Source of the DNA: Aeriscardovia sp040773385
GTDB lineage: Bacteria; Actinomycetota; Actinomycetes; Actinomycetales; Bifidobacteriaceae
DNA: 6,310 nt
Direction: 5' to 3'
Assembly: GCA_040773385.1 (NCBI GenBank)
Contig: JAXGWH010000056.1
Location: forward strand, 1-6,310
Shown in pieces: positions 1-5,644 of this stretch; the first letter of the stretch is position 1; every line of letters begins with the position of its first letter. Both the position numbers and the translations under genes were made by a program. The notes below the pieces were generated by a model. That model was not told where the DNA came from, made no database searches, and worked only from the letters and a program-made list of their open reading frames with translations.

Positions 1-102
1 GGCCGTCGGATAGCTCACCTTCAACCGGTCTGCTATCTCACGGTAGGAGCAGCCACCCTTGTAGAGGCCTATCGCCCTCCGGCGGAAAGAAACAGGATAC
101 AT
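1..102 (-). CDS. Transposase-like helix-turn-helix protein, N-terminal 34 codons (cut by window edge)
   Basis: Reading leftward from an ATG at 102, 34 codons run open to the edge. The peptide begins MYPVSFRRRAIGLYKGG and continues with SYREIADRLKVSYPTA. This is the usual opening of IS-element transposases: a basic FRRRAI-LY helix, a glycine turn, then a helix-turn-helix of the form SYREIA-RL-VS-T. IS630- and IS3-type OrfA proteins start this way; I cannot choose between them from 34 residues. A GGAGG five bases upstream fixes the start, and an in-frame stop at 121-123 prevents a much longer N-terminus. The catalytic domain and both IS ends lie outside or are not recognisable. The start lies inside the last codons of the 111-codon frame at 38-373, in a different phase, so the two may be translationally coupled. 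Confidence 0.7.
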   Translation of the reverse strand, partial: MYPVSFRRRAIGLYKGGCSYREIADRLKVSYPTA

Positions 103-373
103 GCGAACCTCCAAAACACCTCAAAAAAGGTCCGCACCCCCCTTCCAGATTTCCGATTTCCAGATTTTCGGATCCCGGATTTTCAGATTCCAGATTCCCG
201 TCTCCTGCCATGCTTTTGGTGGTGGATGCCGATGTATCCTCACGCCTTGACGACAGCGATATTCCCTGCGAAGGTGCAACCGGGGCCTTCTTCTCAGTGC
301 TAGTGTCAATGCCGTTCAGGGTGCCAGTGTTGTTCAGGGTGCCAGTGCCACCCAGAGTGCCATCGCTGCTCAT
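38..373 (-). CDS. Small repeat-containing protein of unknown function (111 aa)
   Basis: I do not recognise this gene. The ATG at 373 has AGGAGG four bases upstream, as strong a ribosome site as those of the housekeeping genes, and a TATGAT box lies about 50 bases upstream. The protein is hydrophilic, without signal peptide or membrane segment. Residues 5-22 are three hexads (GTLGGT, GTLNNT, GTLNGI). Residues 59-78 are four pentads (GNLES, ENPGS, ENLEI, GNLEG). Between them is a Ser/Thr-rich linker. The tail, residues 80-111, is Cys/Phe/Pro-rich and partly overlaps the transposase start in another frame, so the tail may be fortuitous. Base composition is lower in GC than the genes to the right. 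It could be a real small gene carried with the IS, the 5' remnant of a gene cut by the IS, or an upstream frame controlling transposase translation. Coding status is uncertain. Confidence 0.4.
   Translation of the reverse strand: MSSDGTLGGTGTLNNTGTLNGIDTSTEKKAPVAPSQGISLSSRREDTSASTTKSMAGDGNLESENPGSENLEIGNLEGGCGPFLRCFGGSHVSCFFPPEGDRPLQGWLLLP
108..112 (-). promoter_or_regulatory. Ribosome binding site of the transposase-like gene
   Basis: The minus strand reads GGAGG, then TTCGC, then ATG at 102: a consensus Shine-Dalgarno at five-base spacing. It lies inside the upstream 111-codon reading frame, so ribosomes translating that frame would pass over it. It is the main reason for placing the transposase start at 102. 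Confidence 0.7.
140..199 (-). repeat. Four imperfect 15-bp tandem repeats, codon-phased
   Basis: On the minus strand four 15-base units follow each other, starting GGGAATCTGGAATCT, with consensus near GRAAATCTGGAATCY. On the plus strand they appear as a run of CAGATTT/CGATTT words. The period is a multiple of three and in phase with the 111-codon frame, where they encode GNLES, ENPGS, ENLEI and GNLEG. Units differ by several substitutions, so this is an old or diversified array. Confidence 0.65.
308..361 (-). repeat. Three 18-bp tandem repeats, codon-phased
   Basis: On the plus strand GTTCAGGGTGCCAGTG occurs exactly at 314-329 and again at 332-347, a period of 18 bases. A third, diverged copy occupies about 350-365. 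In the minus-strand frame starting at 373 the units encode GTLGGT, GTLNNT and GTLNGI. This array is unrelated in sequence to the 15-bp repeats 110 bases away. Confidence 0.75.
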
Positions 374-377
374 ATTT

Positions 378-383
378 CCTCCT
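378..383 (-). promoter_or_regulatory. Ribosome binding site of the 111-codon gene
   Basis: AGGAGG on the minus strand is followed by AAAT and the ATG at 373. A small inverted repeat, CTCAT-TG-ATGAG at 388-399, lies immediately upstream. The four-base spacing is slightly short but workable. It is the best evidence that the 111-codon frame is translated. Confidence 0.6.
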
Positions 384-421
384 CATCCTCATTGATGAGT
401 TTTCACAGCAAAGTTCCTTCA

Positions 422-427
422 ATCATA
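422..427 (-). promoter_or_regulatory. Candidate -10 box for the 111-codon gene
   Basis: The minus strand reads TATGAT, five of six bases matching TATAAT. Initiation about seven bases downstream would leave a leader of roughly 40 bases before the ATG at 373. No good -35 hexamer lies 16-18 bases upstream (TCAACT at 17), so the call is tentative. Confidence 0.3.
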
Positions 428-651
428 AATCCGATTGACAGCCTAGTTGACAGGGCAGAGTTGTTGAGCCGTGGTTAAAGCCGCACCTTTTGTTGATCCT
501 GCCAAGAGACTCCCGCCTCCATGAACTTCGGACATTCTCTCCCGACATGCACCCTCAGCACGCGCCCTCACCCACTTACCTTCCACCCATAACGCCGGTC
601 TCTCCTCATACGGCTCAAGACAGTGAAGAAGAACAAAACCGTGCAGCGCTC

Positions 652-1296
652 TCACGCCTTGTAGGCGTAGGTGACGGAGGTCTCGCCGTAGCGCTTCGGC
701 TTGCCGGCCTCCCAGCCCTCGGGCAGCGCGACCGGCTGCGAGCGCGTGGAGCGTTCGATGACGATCTCGCCGTCGTCACTGATGAGGCCGTGCGCGGCCA
801 GTGAGGCGATCAGTCGCGCCAGTTCCCCGGATTCGTAGGCATAGGGGGGATCCAGGAAGACGACGTCGAACGGGGCGATGTCGAAGGTTCCCGGGCCCGC
901 ACCGCGCACCGGACCCGCATCGCCGGCGCCCTCGGAATGCTCCGCGACGAGCCGGTCGACGGCCTTCTCGGCGGGCAGGCGCAGCACGTCGATGCTCATC
1001 GAGGCCGGGTCCCACGAAGCGTGACGACGGATCGCCCCGGCCGCTTTTTTGATGAGCGCGACCGCCTGGGGAGAGCGGTCGACCAGGACCACATGATCCG
1101 CGCCGCGCGAGAGCGCCTCGTAGGCGAGCGCGCCCGTGCCGGCGAAGAGGTCGAGCACCGACGAGCCGGGGGTGAGGATCCCCTCGGCGTCGAGGTGCGA
1201 GAAGAGCGCCTCCTTGGTGCGGTCGGTGGTGGGCCGCGTGCCCGAGCGCGGGGTCTGCAGCGCGATGCCCGCGAAACGTCCGGCGATGACGCGCAT
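652..1296 (-). CDS. rsmD: 16S rRNA (guanine(966)-N(2))-methyltransferase RsmD
   Basis: RsmD transfers a methyl group from S-adenosylmethionine to N2 of G966 in 16S rRNA during 30S assembly in the cytoplasm. The 214-residue protein opens with the family signature RVIAGRFAG (2-10), then RPTTDRTKEALF (21-32). It continues with the SAM-binding motif VLDLFAGTGALAYEALSRGA (47-66), the acidic ribose-binding residue at the end of the next strand (D73), and the catalytic DPPY tetrad (149-152). It is slightly longer than the usual ~190 residues, through a Gly/Ala-rich insertion at about 121-138 before the DPPY strand. The start is set by AGGAGG five bases upstream. The gene lies 12 bases after recG and is almost certainly cotranscribed with it, a pairing common in actinobacteria, where coaD often follows. 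Here a non-coding gap and mobile DNA follow instead. Confidence 0.95.
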   Translation of the reverse strand: MRVIAGRFAGIALQTPRSGTRPTTDRTKEALFSHLDAEGILTPGSSVLDLFAGTGALAYEALSRGADHVVLVDRSPQAVALIKKAAGAIRRHASWDPASMSIDVLRLPAEKAVDRLVAEHSEGAGDAGPVRGAGPGTFDIAPFDVVFLDPPYAYESGELARLIASLAAHGLISDDGEIVIERSTRSQPVALPEGWEAGKPKRYGETSVTYAYKA

Positions 1297-1301
1297 CCGT
1301 T

Positions 1302-1307
1302 CCTCCT
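1302..1307 (-). promoter_or_regulatory. Ribosome binding site of rsmD
   Basis: AGGAGG on the minus strand, five bases before the rsmD ATG at 1296. It fits in the 12-base gap after the recG stop (1309-1311), leaving no room for a promoter, which supports a recG-rsmD operon. Confidence 0.8.
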
Positions 1308-1308
1308 A

Positions 1309-3765
1309 TCAGTTTTTGATGAGATAGTCCTCGTTGCCGCGGCGGAAGTCGAGCACCGCCCCCGCGAGCTGTGGGCTGCGGGAAAGGCCGGGATCGGCCG
1401 CGAGCGTTGCCTCGGCATCCGCACGGGCGAGCGCGATGAGCCTCGCGTCCTTGACGACGCGCAGCACCTTGAACGAGGAGCGCCCGCCCGCCTGGCTGTC
1501 GCCGAGAACGTCGCCGGCGCCGCGCAGGTCGAGGTCGGCCTCGGCGATCTTCTCGCCGTCGTGTGTGGAGGCGATCACCCTGAGACGTTCGGCGGCGACG
1601 GAGTCGGCGGGTGCCCGGGAGATGAGGAACGCCCAGCCGGGGGTTCCGCCGCGGCCCACACGTCCGCGCAGCTGGTGCAGTTGGGAGAGGCCGAAGTGGT
1701 CGGCGTCGAAGATGACGATGGACGAGGCCTGGGGCACGTCGACGCCGACCTCGATGACGGTGGTGGCAACGAGGATGGGGGTCTTTCCGCTCTGGAAGCC
1801 GGCCATGACGCGCTCTTTCGTCTGTGCGTCGTCGCGGCCGGTGAGCGTGGCGACGGGGATGCCCTTCAGCTGCGGCAGGGTGGGCAGGATCCCCGCGATC
1901 TCCTGTACGGAGTGCAGGACGAGCGGTTCCTCGTCGTCCTCGTCCTCGCCGGTGGCGGTGAACAGGTCGACGTTCTCGTCCACCTGCGGCAGTCCTGCGG
2001 CGGCCGTCGAGGCTGCTGATCCGGCTTTCCCCCGGCGCACAGCCTCGGTGCCTCCCGGGCCGGTCTGGTCGGTGTCGGCCGGGGTCTCGATGGCCGGGCA
2101 GACCACGTAGGCGCGTTCGTGGAACTGGCGGATCCGCCAGCCGAGGTGCCCGAACACGTCGGCCATGCGCGGGCTGTCCTCGTCGATGATGTAGGTGGAG
2201 ACCGGCTGACGGCCCGAGGGCAGGCCTTTGAGCTCGCTCAGGCTCAGGTCGCCGAACCATGTCATCGCGGCGGTGCGTGGGATGGGGGTGGCGGTCATGA
2301 CGAGCAGGTGCGGGGTCTTCTCCGATTTTTCGAGCAGGGCGTCGCGCTGGTCGACGCCGAAGCGGTGCTGCTCGTCGATGATGACGAGGGCGAGGTTGGG
2401 TGCCTGGAACGAGGAGGAGAACGCGGCGTGCGTGGCGACGATGAGGCACGGGGCCCCGCTCGCCACGGTGGCGAGTACTTTGCGCCGCTGGGCGAGGCGC
2501 AGGGCGCCGGTCAGCAGCAGCACGGGCGGGACGGACGAGTCAGAGCCCAGTTTCTCAAGACGTGAGCGGATGTTGTCGTAATGCTGTTCGGCAAGCACCT
2601 GCGTGGGGGCGACGAGCACGGCCTGATGACCGGCGTCGGCGGCCTGGAGCATGGCGAGCAGGGCGACGATCGTCTTGCCGCTGCCCACCTCGCCCTGCAG
2701 GAGCCGCTGCATGGGGTGCGATTGGGCCATGTCGGCGCCGATCTGGTGGCAGACCTGCCGCTGGCCGGGCGTGAGGTCGAACGGCAGACTGGTGAGCAGC
2801 CGGCGGACAAGGGACGGTCGCGCCGCCTTCTGCCCGGCAGATGCTGTGGTGCCCGATGCGGCCGAGATTGTGGAATCCGATCCCCTTGTCTGACCGCCCT
2901 CCAGCCGCTCGAGGACAGGCTCGGGGCAGGCGAAGGCCTCCTTCTGCCCGGCACTGGCCCGCGCCTGCAGCAACGCGAGCTGGGAGACGTACGCCTCCTC
3001 GTAGCGGAACGTGCGCAGGGCGGTGTCGAACGCGTCGACGCTCCGGGGGTCATGGATGGCCTGGAACGCCTCGAACCGGCCCATCAGACCGTGTTTTTCG
3101 CGGATATCCTGAGGAAGCACGGTCGGCACGATGCGTGTGCCGGCATCGTCGGCGGCACCATCACGCGCAGGATTGCTTGCCGGGTCGAGCTGGCGGATCC
3201 GTGCAAGGAGGGCGAGGATCGTCTCGTGGATCTTCTCCGACGAGAGACGGGCGCTGGCATGGTAGACCGGCCTCGGCCGGGTGACGCGGGCGAACGCCTC
3301 GTCGGCGGTCGGCACGTCCTGTGGAATGCGCAACACCTCGGGATGGGTGAACTGCAGCACGCCGTCGTAATAGCCGGGTGCGCCGGAGAGCACGATCTCC
3401 TGGCCGGTGGCGAGGCGGGCGAGCATCCATTTGGCGTAGTTCTGTTTGGCGGTGAAGAAGACGAGCTCGGCGGTGGAACCGCCGGTGACCTCATCAAAGC
3501 CGACGTCGCTCACCCGGAAAACAAGCCGGGAGCCGCGCCGGCCGTGGAAGGGCAGGTCGCGCCCGTCGATCACCCGCGCGTGCACGGCGATCGGCTCTTT
3601 CTCCTTGGCCTGGCGCAGCGTGCCGCGCGGCACGGGCGGGGTCACGCGGAAGGGGAAGTAGGTGAGCGCGTCGGCCACGGTGTGGATGCCGAAGCGCTTG
3701 AGGAGCCCTGCGCGGCGTGTGTTGCCGATCGCCTCGCCGAGCAGCGTGTCCATGGTCAGCACCAT
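1309..3765 (-). CDS. recG: ATP-dependent DNA helicase RecG
   Basis: RecG is a superfamily 2 helicase that remodels stalled forks and branch-migrates Holliday junctions and D-loops. The N-terminal wedge/OB domain fills about residues 1-170 (LVFRVSDVG, then FFTAKQNYAKWML and GYYDGVLQFTHPEVL). The helicase core shows LTPGQRQV, Walker A GEVGSGKT (near 358-365), APTQVLAEQHY, the RecG-type DEQHRFG box (464-470), TATPIPRT (491-498) and QLRGRVGRGG (698-707). Near the end comes DLDLRGAGDVLG, the motif that couples ATP use to translocation. At 818 residues it is longer than typical RecG (about 690-750). The excess is a Ser/Thr/Gly insertion at about 288-312 and an acidic one at about 563-612. The ATG at 3765 has AGGGGG four bases upstream; a GTG at 3768 and an ATG at 3750 are in-frame alternatives. 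It is first in an operon with rsmD. Confidence 0.96.
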   Translation of the reverse strand: MVLTMDTLLGEAIGNTRRAGLLKRFGIHTVADALTYFPFRVTPPVPRGTLRQAKEKEPIAVHARVIDGRDLPFHGRRGSRLVFRVSDVGFDEVTGGSTAELVFFTAKQNYAKWMLARLATGQEIVLSGAPGYYDGVLQFTHPEVLRIPQDVPTADEAFARVTRPRPVYHASARLSSEKIHETILALLARIRQLDPASNPARDGAADDAGTRIVPTVLPQDIREKHGLMGRFEAFQAIHDPRSVDAFDTALRTFRYEEAYVSQLALLQARASAGQKEAFACPEPVLERLEGGQTRGSDSTISAASGTTASAGQKAARPSLVRRLLTSLPFDLTPGQRQVCHQIGADMAQSHPMQRLLQGEVGSGKTIVALLAMLQAADAGHQAVLVAPTQVLAEQHYDNIRSRLEKLGSDSSVPPVLLLTGALRLAQRRKVLATVASGAPCLIVATHAAFSSSFQAPNLALVIIDEQHRFGVDQRDALLEKSEKTPHLLVMTATPIPRTAAMTWFGDLSLSELKGLPSGRQPVSTYIIDEDSPRMADVFGHLGWRIRQFHERAYVVCPAIETPADTDQTGPGGTEAVRRGKAGSAASTAAAGLPQVDENVDLFTATGEDEDDEEPLVLHSVQEIAGILPTLPQLKGIPVATLTGRDDAQTKERVMAGFQSGKTPILVATTVIEVGVDVPQASSIVIFDADHFGLSQLHQLRGRVGRGGTPGWAFLISRAPADSVAAERLRVIASTHDGEKIAEADLDLRGAGDVLGDSQAGGRSSFKVLRVVKDARLIALARADAEATLAADPGLSRSPQLAGAVLDFRRGNEDYLIKN

Positions 3766-3807
3766 CACTCCCCCTTTCGTCCGAAGGCCACATCAGACAG
3801 CACCGGT

Positions 3808-3856
3808 CACCATGCATCGACCACCATGCGGATCGATCAGTGACAATCATCGATCA
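3808..3856. repeat. Two short direct-repeat pairs upstream of recG
   Basis: CACCATGC occurs at 3808-3815 and 3822-3829 (period 14). ATCGATCA occurs at 3832-3839 and 3849-3856 (period 17). Together they fill most of the gap between the rpmB terminator and recG, where the recG promoter should be. Paired sites one or two helical turns apart could bind a regulator. I recognise no known operator, and no clear -10/-35 pair for recG stands out. Confidence 0.4.
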
Positions 3857-3875
3857 CGGATGACGACCGGCGGAT

Positions 3876-3905
3876 AACAAAAAAGGGAGCCCAGCGGACT
3901 CCCTT
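3876..3905 (-). terminator. Intrinsic terminator after rpmB
   Basis: The minus strand folds as AAGGGAGTCC, loop GCT, GGGCTCCCTT: ten pairs including one G-U. The second arm runs straight into a T-tract (TTTTTT, then GTTAT). It sits about 50 bases after the rpmB stop. It should end the rpmB transcript, so recG needs its own promoter. There is no comparable T-tract in the plus direction. Confidence 0.9.
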
Positions 3906-3952
3906 CAGCGTTTTGGCCGCCCGGTCACTTCCCACGACGGCCGTGCGCGACC

Positions 3953-4150
3953 TCAGCGGGTGGCGCGGGCGACCTTGCCGGCCTTGAGGCAGCTGGTGCA
4001 CACGCGCAGACGACGAGTGCCGCCGTCCTCCGCGTTCACGCGGACGACCTGCAGGTTCGGCATGAAGCGGCGCTTCGTGCGACGATGCGAATGAGAGACC
4101 GAGTAACCGACCTGCGGGCCCTTGCCGCAGATGGCGCAACGTGCTGACAT
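3953..4150 (-). CDS. rpmB: 50S ribosomal protein L28
   Basis: L28 is a small basic protein of the large ribosomal subunit that binds 23S rRNA. The 65-residue product begins MSARCAICGKGPQVG and carries the family pattern SHSHRRTKRRFMPNLQ (19-34). It ends with VCTSCLKAGKV. Cysteines at 5, 8, 51 and 54 form two CxxC pairs, the zinc-binding (C+) form. That makes expression sensitive in principle to zinc supply in species that also have a C- paralogue; no paralogue is in view. The frame stays open upstream to 4249, but the ATG at 4150 is the start: GAGGAG lies seven bases before it, and family similarity begins there. It is monocistronic, with its own promoter candidate and terminator. Bacterial genomes often pair rpmB with rpmG; that is not the case here. 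Confidence 0.96.
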   Translation of the reverse strand: MSARCAICGKGPQVGYSVSHSHRRTKRRFMPNLQVVRVNAEDGGTRRLRVCTSCLKAGKVARATR

Positions 4151-4157
4151 AACTGTG

Positions 4158-4163
4158 CTCCTC
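4158..4163 (-). promoter_or_regulatory. Ribosome binding site of rpmB
   Basis: GAGGAG on the minus strand, seven bases before the ATG at 4150. It decides between the 65-codon L28 start and a 98-codon in-frame extension that begins at 4249 and has no family similarity in its first 33 residues. Confidence 0.75.
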
Positions 4164-4182
4164 TGACGTTTTCTACGCTTTG

Positions 4183-4209
4183 GTGTCCGGAGACACTCAT
4201 CCCAGACAC
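4183..4209 (-). promoter_or_regulatory. Foldable leader of rpmB with two alternative stems
   Basis: In the minus-strand RNA GUGUCUGG (4209-4202) can pair with CCGGACAC (4190-4183): eight pairs with one G-U, around an 11-base loop. A second GUGUC inside that loop can instead pair with the same GACAC, making a tight five-pair hairpin with loop UCCG. The two folds exclude each other. The element lies between the promoter candidate and the ribosome site. Autoregulation or a switch is inference only. Confidence 0.4.
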
Positions 4210-4221
4210 ATACGAAACCAT

Positions 4222-4249
4222 AGAATAGCGCATCAGCCCGACGCCGCAA
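4222..4249 (-). promoter_or_regulatory. Candidate promoter of rpmB
   Basis: On the minus strand TTGCGG (4249-4244) is followed after 16 bases by TATTCT (4227-4222). The hexamers match the housekeeping consensus only in part, which is normal for GC-rich actinobacteria. Initiation near 4215 would give a leader of about 65 bases. Confidence 0.4.
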
Positions 4250-4250
4250 A

Positions 4251-4394
4251 GCCCCGGGCCGGTGCGAGAAACAGATCGGACCACGCTCTCATCGGTGCCC
4301 GGTCCACGCCGAATCTACAACAGGATTGACGGCGGGTGTGCGATCGTCTTTTCTGCGTTGATTCAGCTGTGTCTCTGGTCTATTCCACCGCCCT
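4251..4394. other. Gap between ddl and the rpmB promoter
   Basis: This is the upstream part of the 244-base ddl-rpmB gap. I see no reading frame with a ribosome site, no tRNA and no T-tract terminator for ddl. The only inverted element is a weak GGACC/GGTCC pairing (4278-4304). How the ddl transcript ends is not visible. Confidence 0.4.
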
Positions 4395-5624
4395 TCACTC
4401 GGACGCAGTCGCCTCCGTGGCGAGACGGCCGCGGTTGTCCGAGCGCGGGTACTTCAGCGCCGAGGCGATGAGACCGTTGATCGCCTTCGGGTACGGCAGG
4501 CCGGACGCCTCCCACGCCTTGGGCCAGAAGGAGCGCGGCGTCTCGCCGGGAAGGGTGTTGATCTCGTTGACGATGACCTCGCCCTCCGGGGTGACGAAGC
4601 AGTCCACGCGCATCAGTCCGCTGCCGCGCACCGCCTCGAACGTGCGCACGCCCATCTCCTGCACGCGGCGCAGGATGTCCTCGGGCATCTTGGCCGGCGC
4701 GTCGATGTGCGAGGCGCTCGTGTCGACGAACTTGGCGGAGAAATCATAGAAATCGTCGTCACCGTCATGGCGGTCCATCACTATCTCGGTGGGCCAGGCC
4801 GCGCGCGGGGGCTGGGACGGGTCGAGGCGGATGAGCGAGCACTGAAGCTCGCGCGCCACGACATTCTTCTCCACGAGGATCTTCCAGTCGTACTGGGAGG
4901 CGTCCCACAGGGCGGCGGCGAGAGAGGCGCGGTCCTCGGCCTTGTGCGTGCCCACGGAGGAGCCGCCGTTGGCCGGCTTGACGAACACCGGGTAATCGAT
5001 GCCCTCCTGCTTGAGCTGCTTCTCGACGCCGTCCATGTCCGCGCCGAAGTGCGAGGCCTGGTCGAAGCCGTGCGTGTCGATGGTCACGCCCGGGACGACG
5101 GGAATACCGGCGTCCTTGAGCACCATCTTGGTGAACGATTTGTCGATGCCGATGGCCGAGGCGAGGATCCCGCAGCCCACGTAGGGGATGCCGAGCGTCT
5201 CGAACACACCCTGCACGGAACCGTCCTCGCCGCCGATGCCGTGGAGCACCGGGAAGATCGCGTCGATATGGCCGAGCCACTCAAGACTGTGGGAGGCCTT
5301 CTCGCCCGTCTCACGTCCCGCGGGCGCGTAGTCGGCAGCCGCCGTGCCGGGCTCGCCGAGGTAGAAACCGTCGCCATGCTTGGACAAATCGATGATGACG
5401 GGGCGACTGTCCGCGTCGGCGGTGACGACGGGCAGATCGGCGAGGGTCCACTTCGCCGGGTCCTGTCTGAGGACCACCCACTCTCCTGTCTTGGTGATGC
5501 CCACGGGGATGGGCTCATAGGTCTGCGTGTCGATCGCCCGCAGGACGGTGCCCACGGAGACGGCGGAGACGGAGTGCTCGGTGGAACGGCCCCCGTAGAG
5601 GACGAGAATCTTTTTTCTGGCCAT
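4395..5624 (-). CDS. ddl: D-alanine--D-alanine ligase, with Phe at the Tyr216-equivalent position
   Basis: Ddl joins two D-alanines with ATP in the cytoplasm, giving the dipeptide that MurF adds to the peptidoglycan precursor; it is the target of D-cycloserine. The 409-residue ATP-grasp protein shows YGGRSTEHSVS (10-20, with E16), FPVLHGIGGEDGSVQG (124-139), VGCGILASAIGIDKS, KPANGGSSVG (216-225, with S222), RVDCF (339-343, metal ligand D341) and NEINTLPGET (353-362, metal ligands E354 and N356). Length fits the longer actinobacterial form. The omega loop reads FYDFSAKF (292-299), so the residue after the conserved Lys is Phe299 where E. coli DdlB has Tyr216. Phe there is known from D-Ala-D-Lac (Leuconostoc) and D-Ser (VanC) ligases, so specificity is less certain. 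The ATG at 5624 follows an A-rich AAGGAAAG site. No vanH or vanX neighbour is visible. Confidence 0.95.
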   Translation of the reverse strand: MARKKILVLYGGRSTEHSVSAVSVGTVLRAIDTQTYEPIPVGITKTGEWVVLRQDPAKWTLADLPVVTADADSRPVIIDLSKHGDGFYLGEPGTAAADYAPAGRETGEKASHSLEWLGHIDAIFPVLHGIGGEDGSVQGVFETLGIPYVGCGILASAIGIDKSFTKMVLKDAGIPVVPGVTIDTHGFDQASHFGADMDGVEKQLKQEGIDYPVFVKPANGGSSVGTHKAEDRASLAAALWDASQYDWKILVEKNVVARELQCSLIRLDPSQPPRAAWPTEIVMDRHDGDDDFYDFSAKFVDTSASHIDAPAKMPEDILRRVQEMGVRTFEAVRGSGLMRVDCFVTPEGEVIVNEINTLPGETPRSFWPKAWEASGLPYPKAINGLIASALKYPRSDNRGRLATEATASE

Positions 5625-5644
5625 ATCTTCTTTCCTTTGTCAGG

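Larger units (their letters stand above)
374..651. other. Intergenic region downstream of rsmD
   Basis: This stretch separates the rsmD stop from the 111-codon frame. I find no tRNA and no convincing hairpin with a T-tract to end the recG-rsmD transcript. TTGACAG occurs twice on the plus strand (435-441 and 447-453), 12 bases apart, without a good -10 box after either. A minus-strand frame from a GTG at 655 to a stop at 443 overlaps the rsmD stop, but it has no ribosome site and an implausible composition. The region looks like a boundary between conserved genes and acquired DNA. Confidence 0.5.

Noticed and set aside
140..361. CRISPR array
   Set aside because: The repeats are 15 and 18 bases, directly adjacent without spacers, and phased to codons.
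443..655. 70-codon minus-strand frame from GTG overlapping the rsmD stop
   Set aside because: No ribosome binding site at the right distance, no recognisable sequence, and it reads through typical intergenic DNA.
490..804. 104-codon plus-strand frame across the rsmD 3' end
   Set aside because: Half of it is antisense to rsmD, and no ribosome site or domain is visible.
937..2019. 360-codon plus-strand frame antisense to recG and rsmD
   Set aside because: Antisense shadow of high-GC coding sequence, with no recognisable domain.
776..2449. 557-codon minus-strand frame rich in Arg, Pro and His
   Set aside because: It is the out-of-phase shadow of recG and rsmD, with the composition typical of shifted high-GC sequence, and those genes have full family motifs.
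2581..3843. 420-codon plus-strand frame antisense to recG
   Set aside because: It mirrors recG over nearly its whole length and has no family features of its own.
4151..4249. In-frame N-terminal extension of L28
   Set aside because: The extra 33 residues have no family similarity, cover the promoter candidate, and the GAGGAG site points to the ATG at 4150.
4251..4394. tRNA or other structured RNA in the ddl-rpmB gap
   Set aside because: No T-arm GGTTCGA-type sequence and no cloverleaf pairing could be found by eye.
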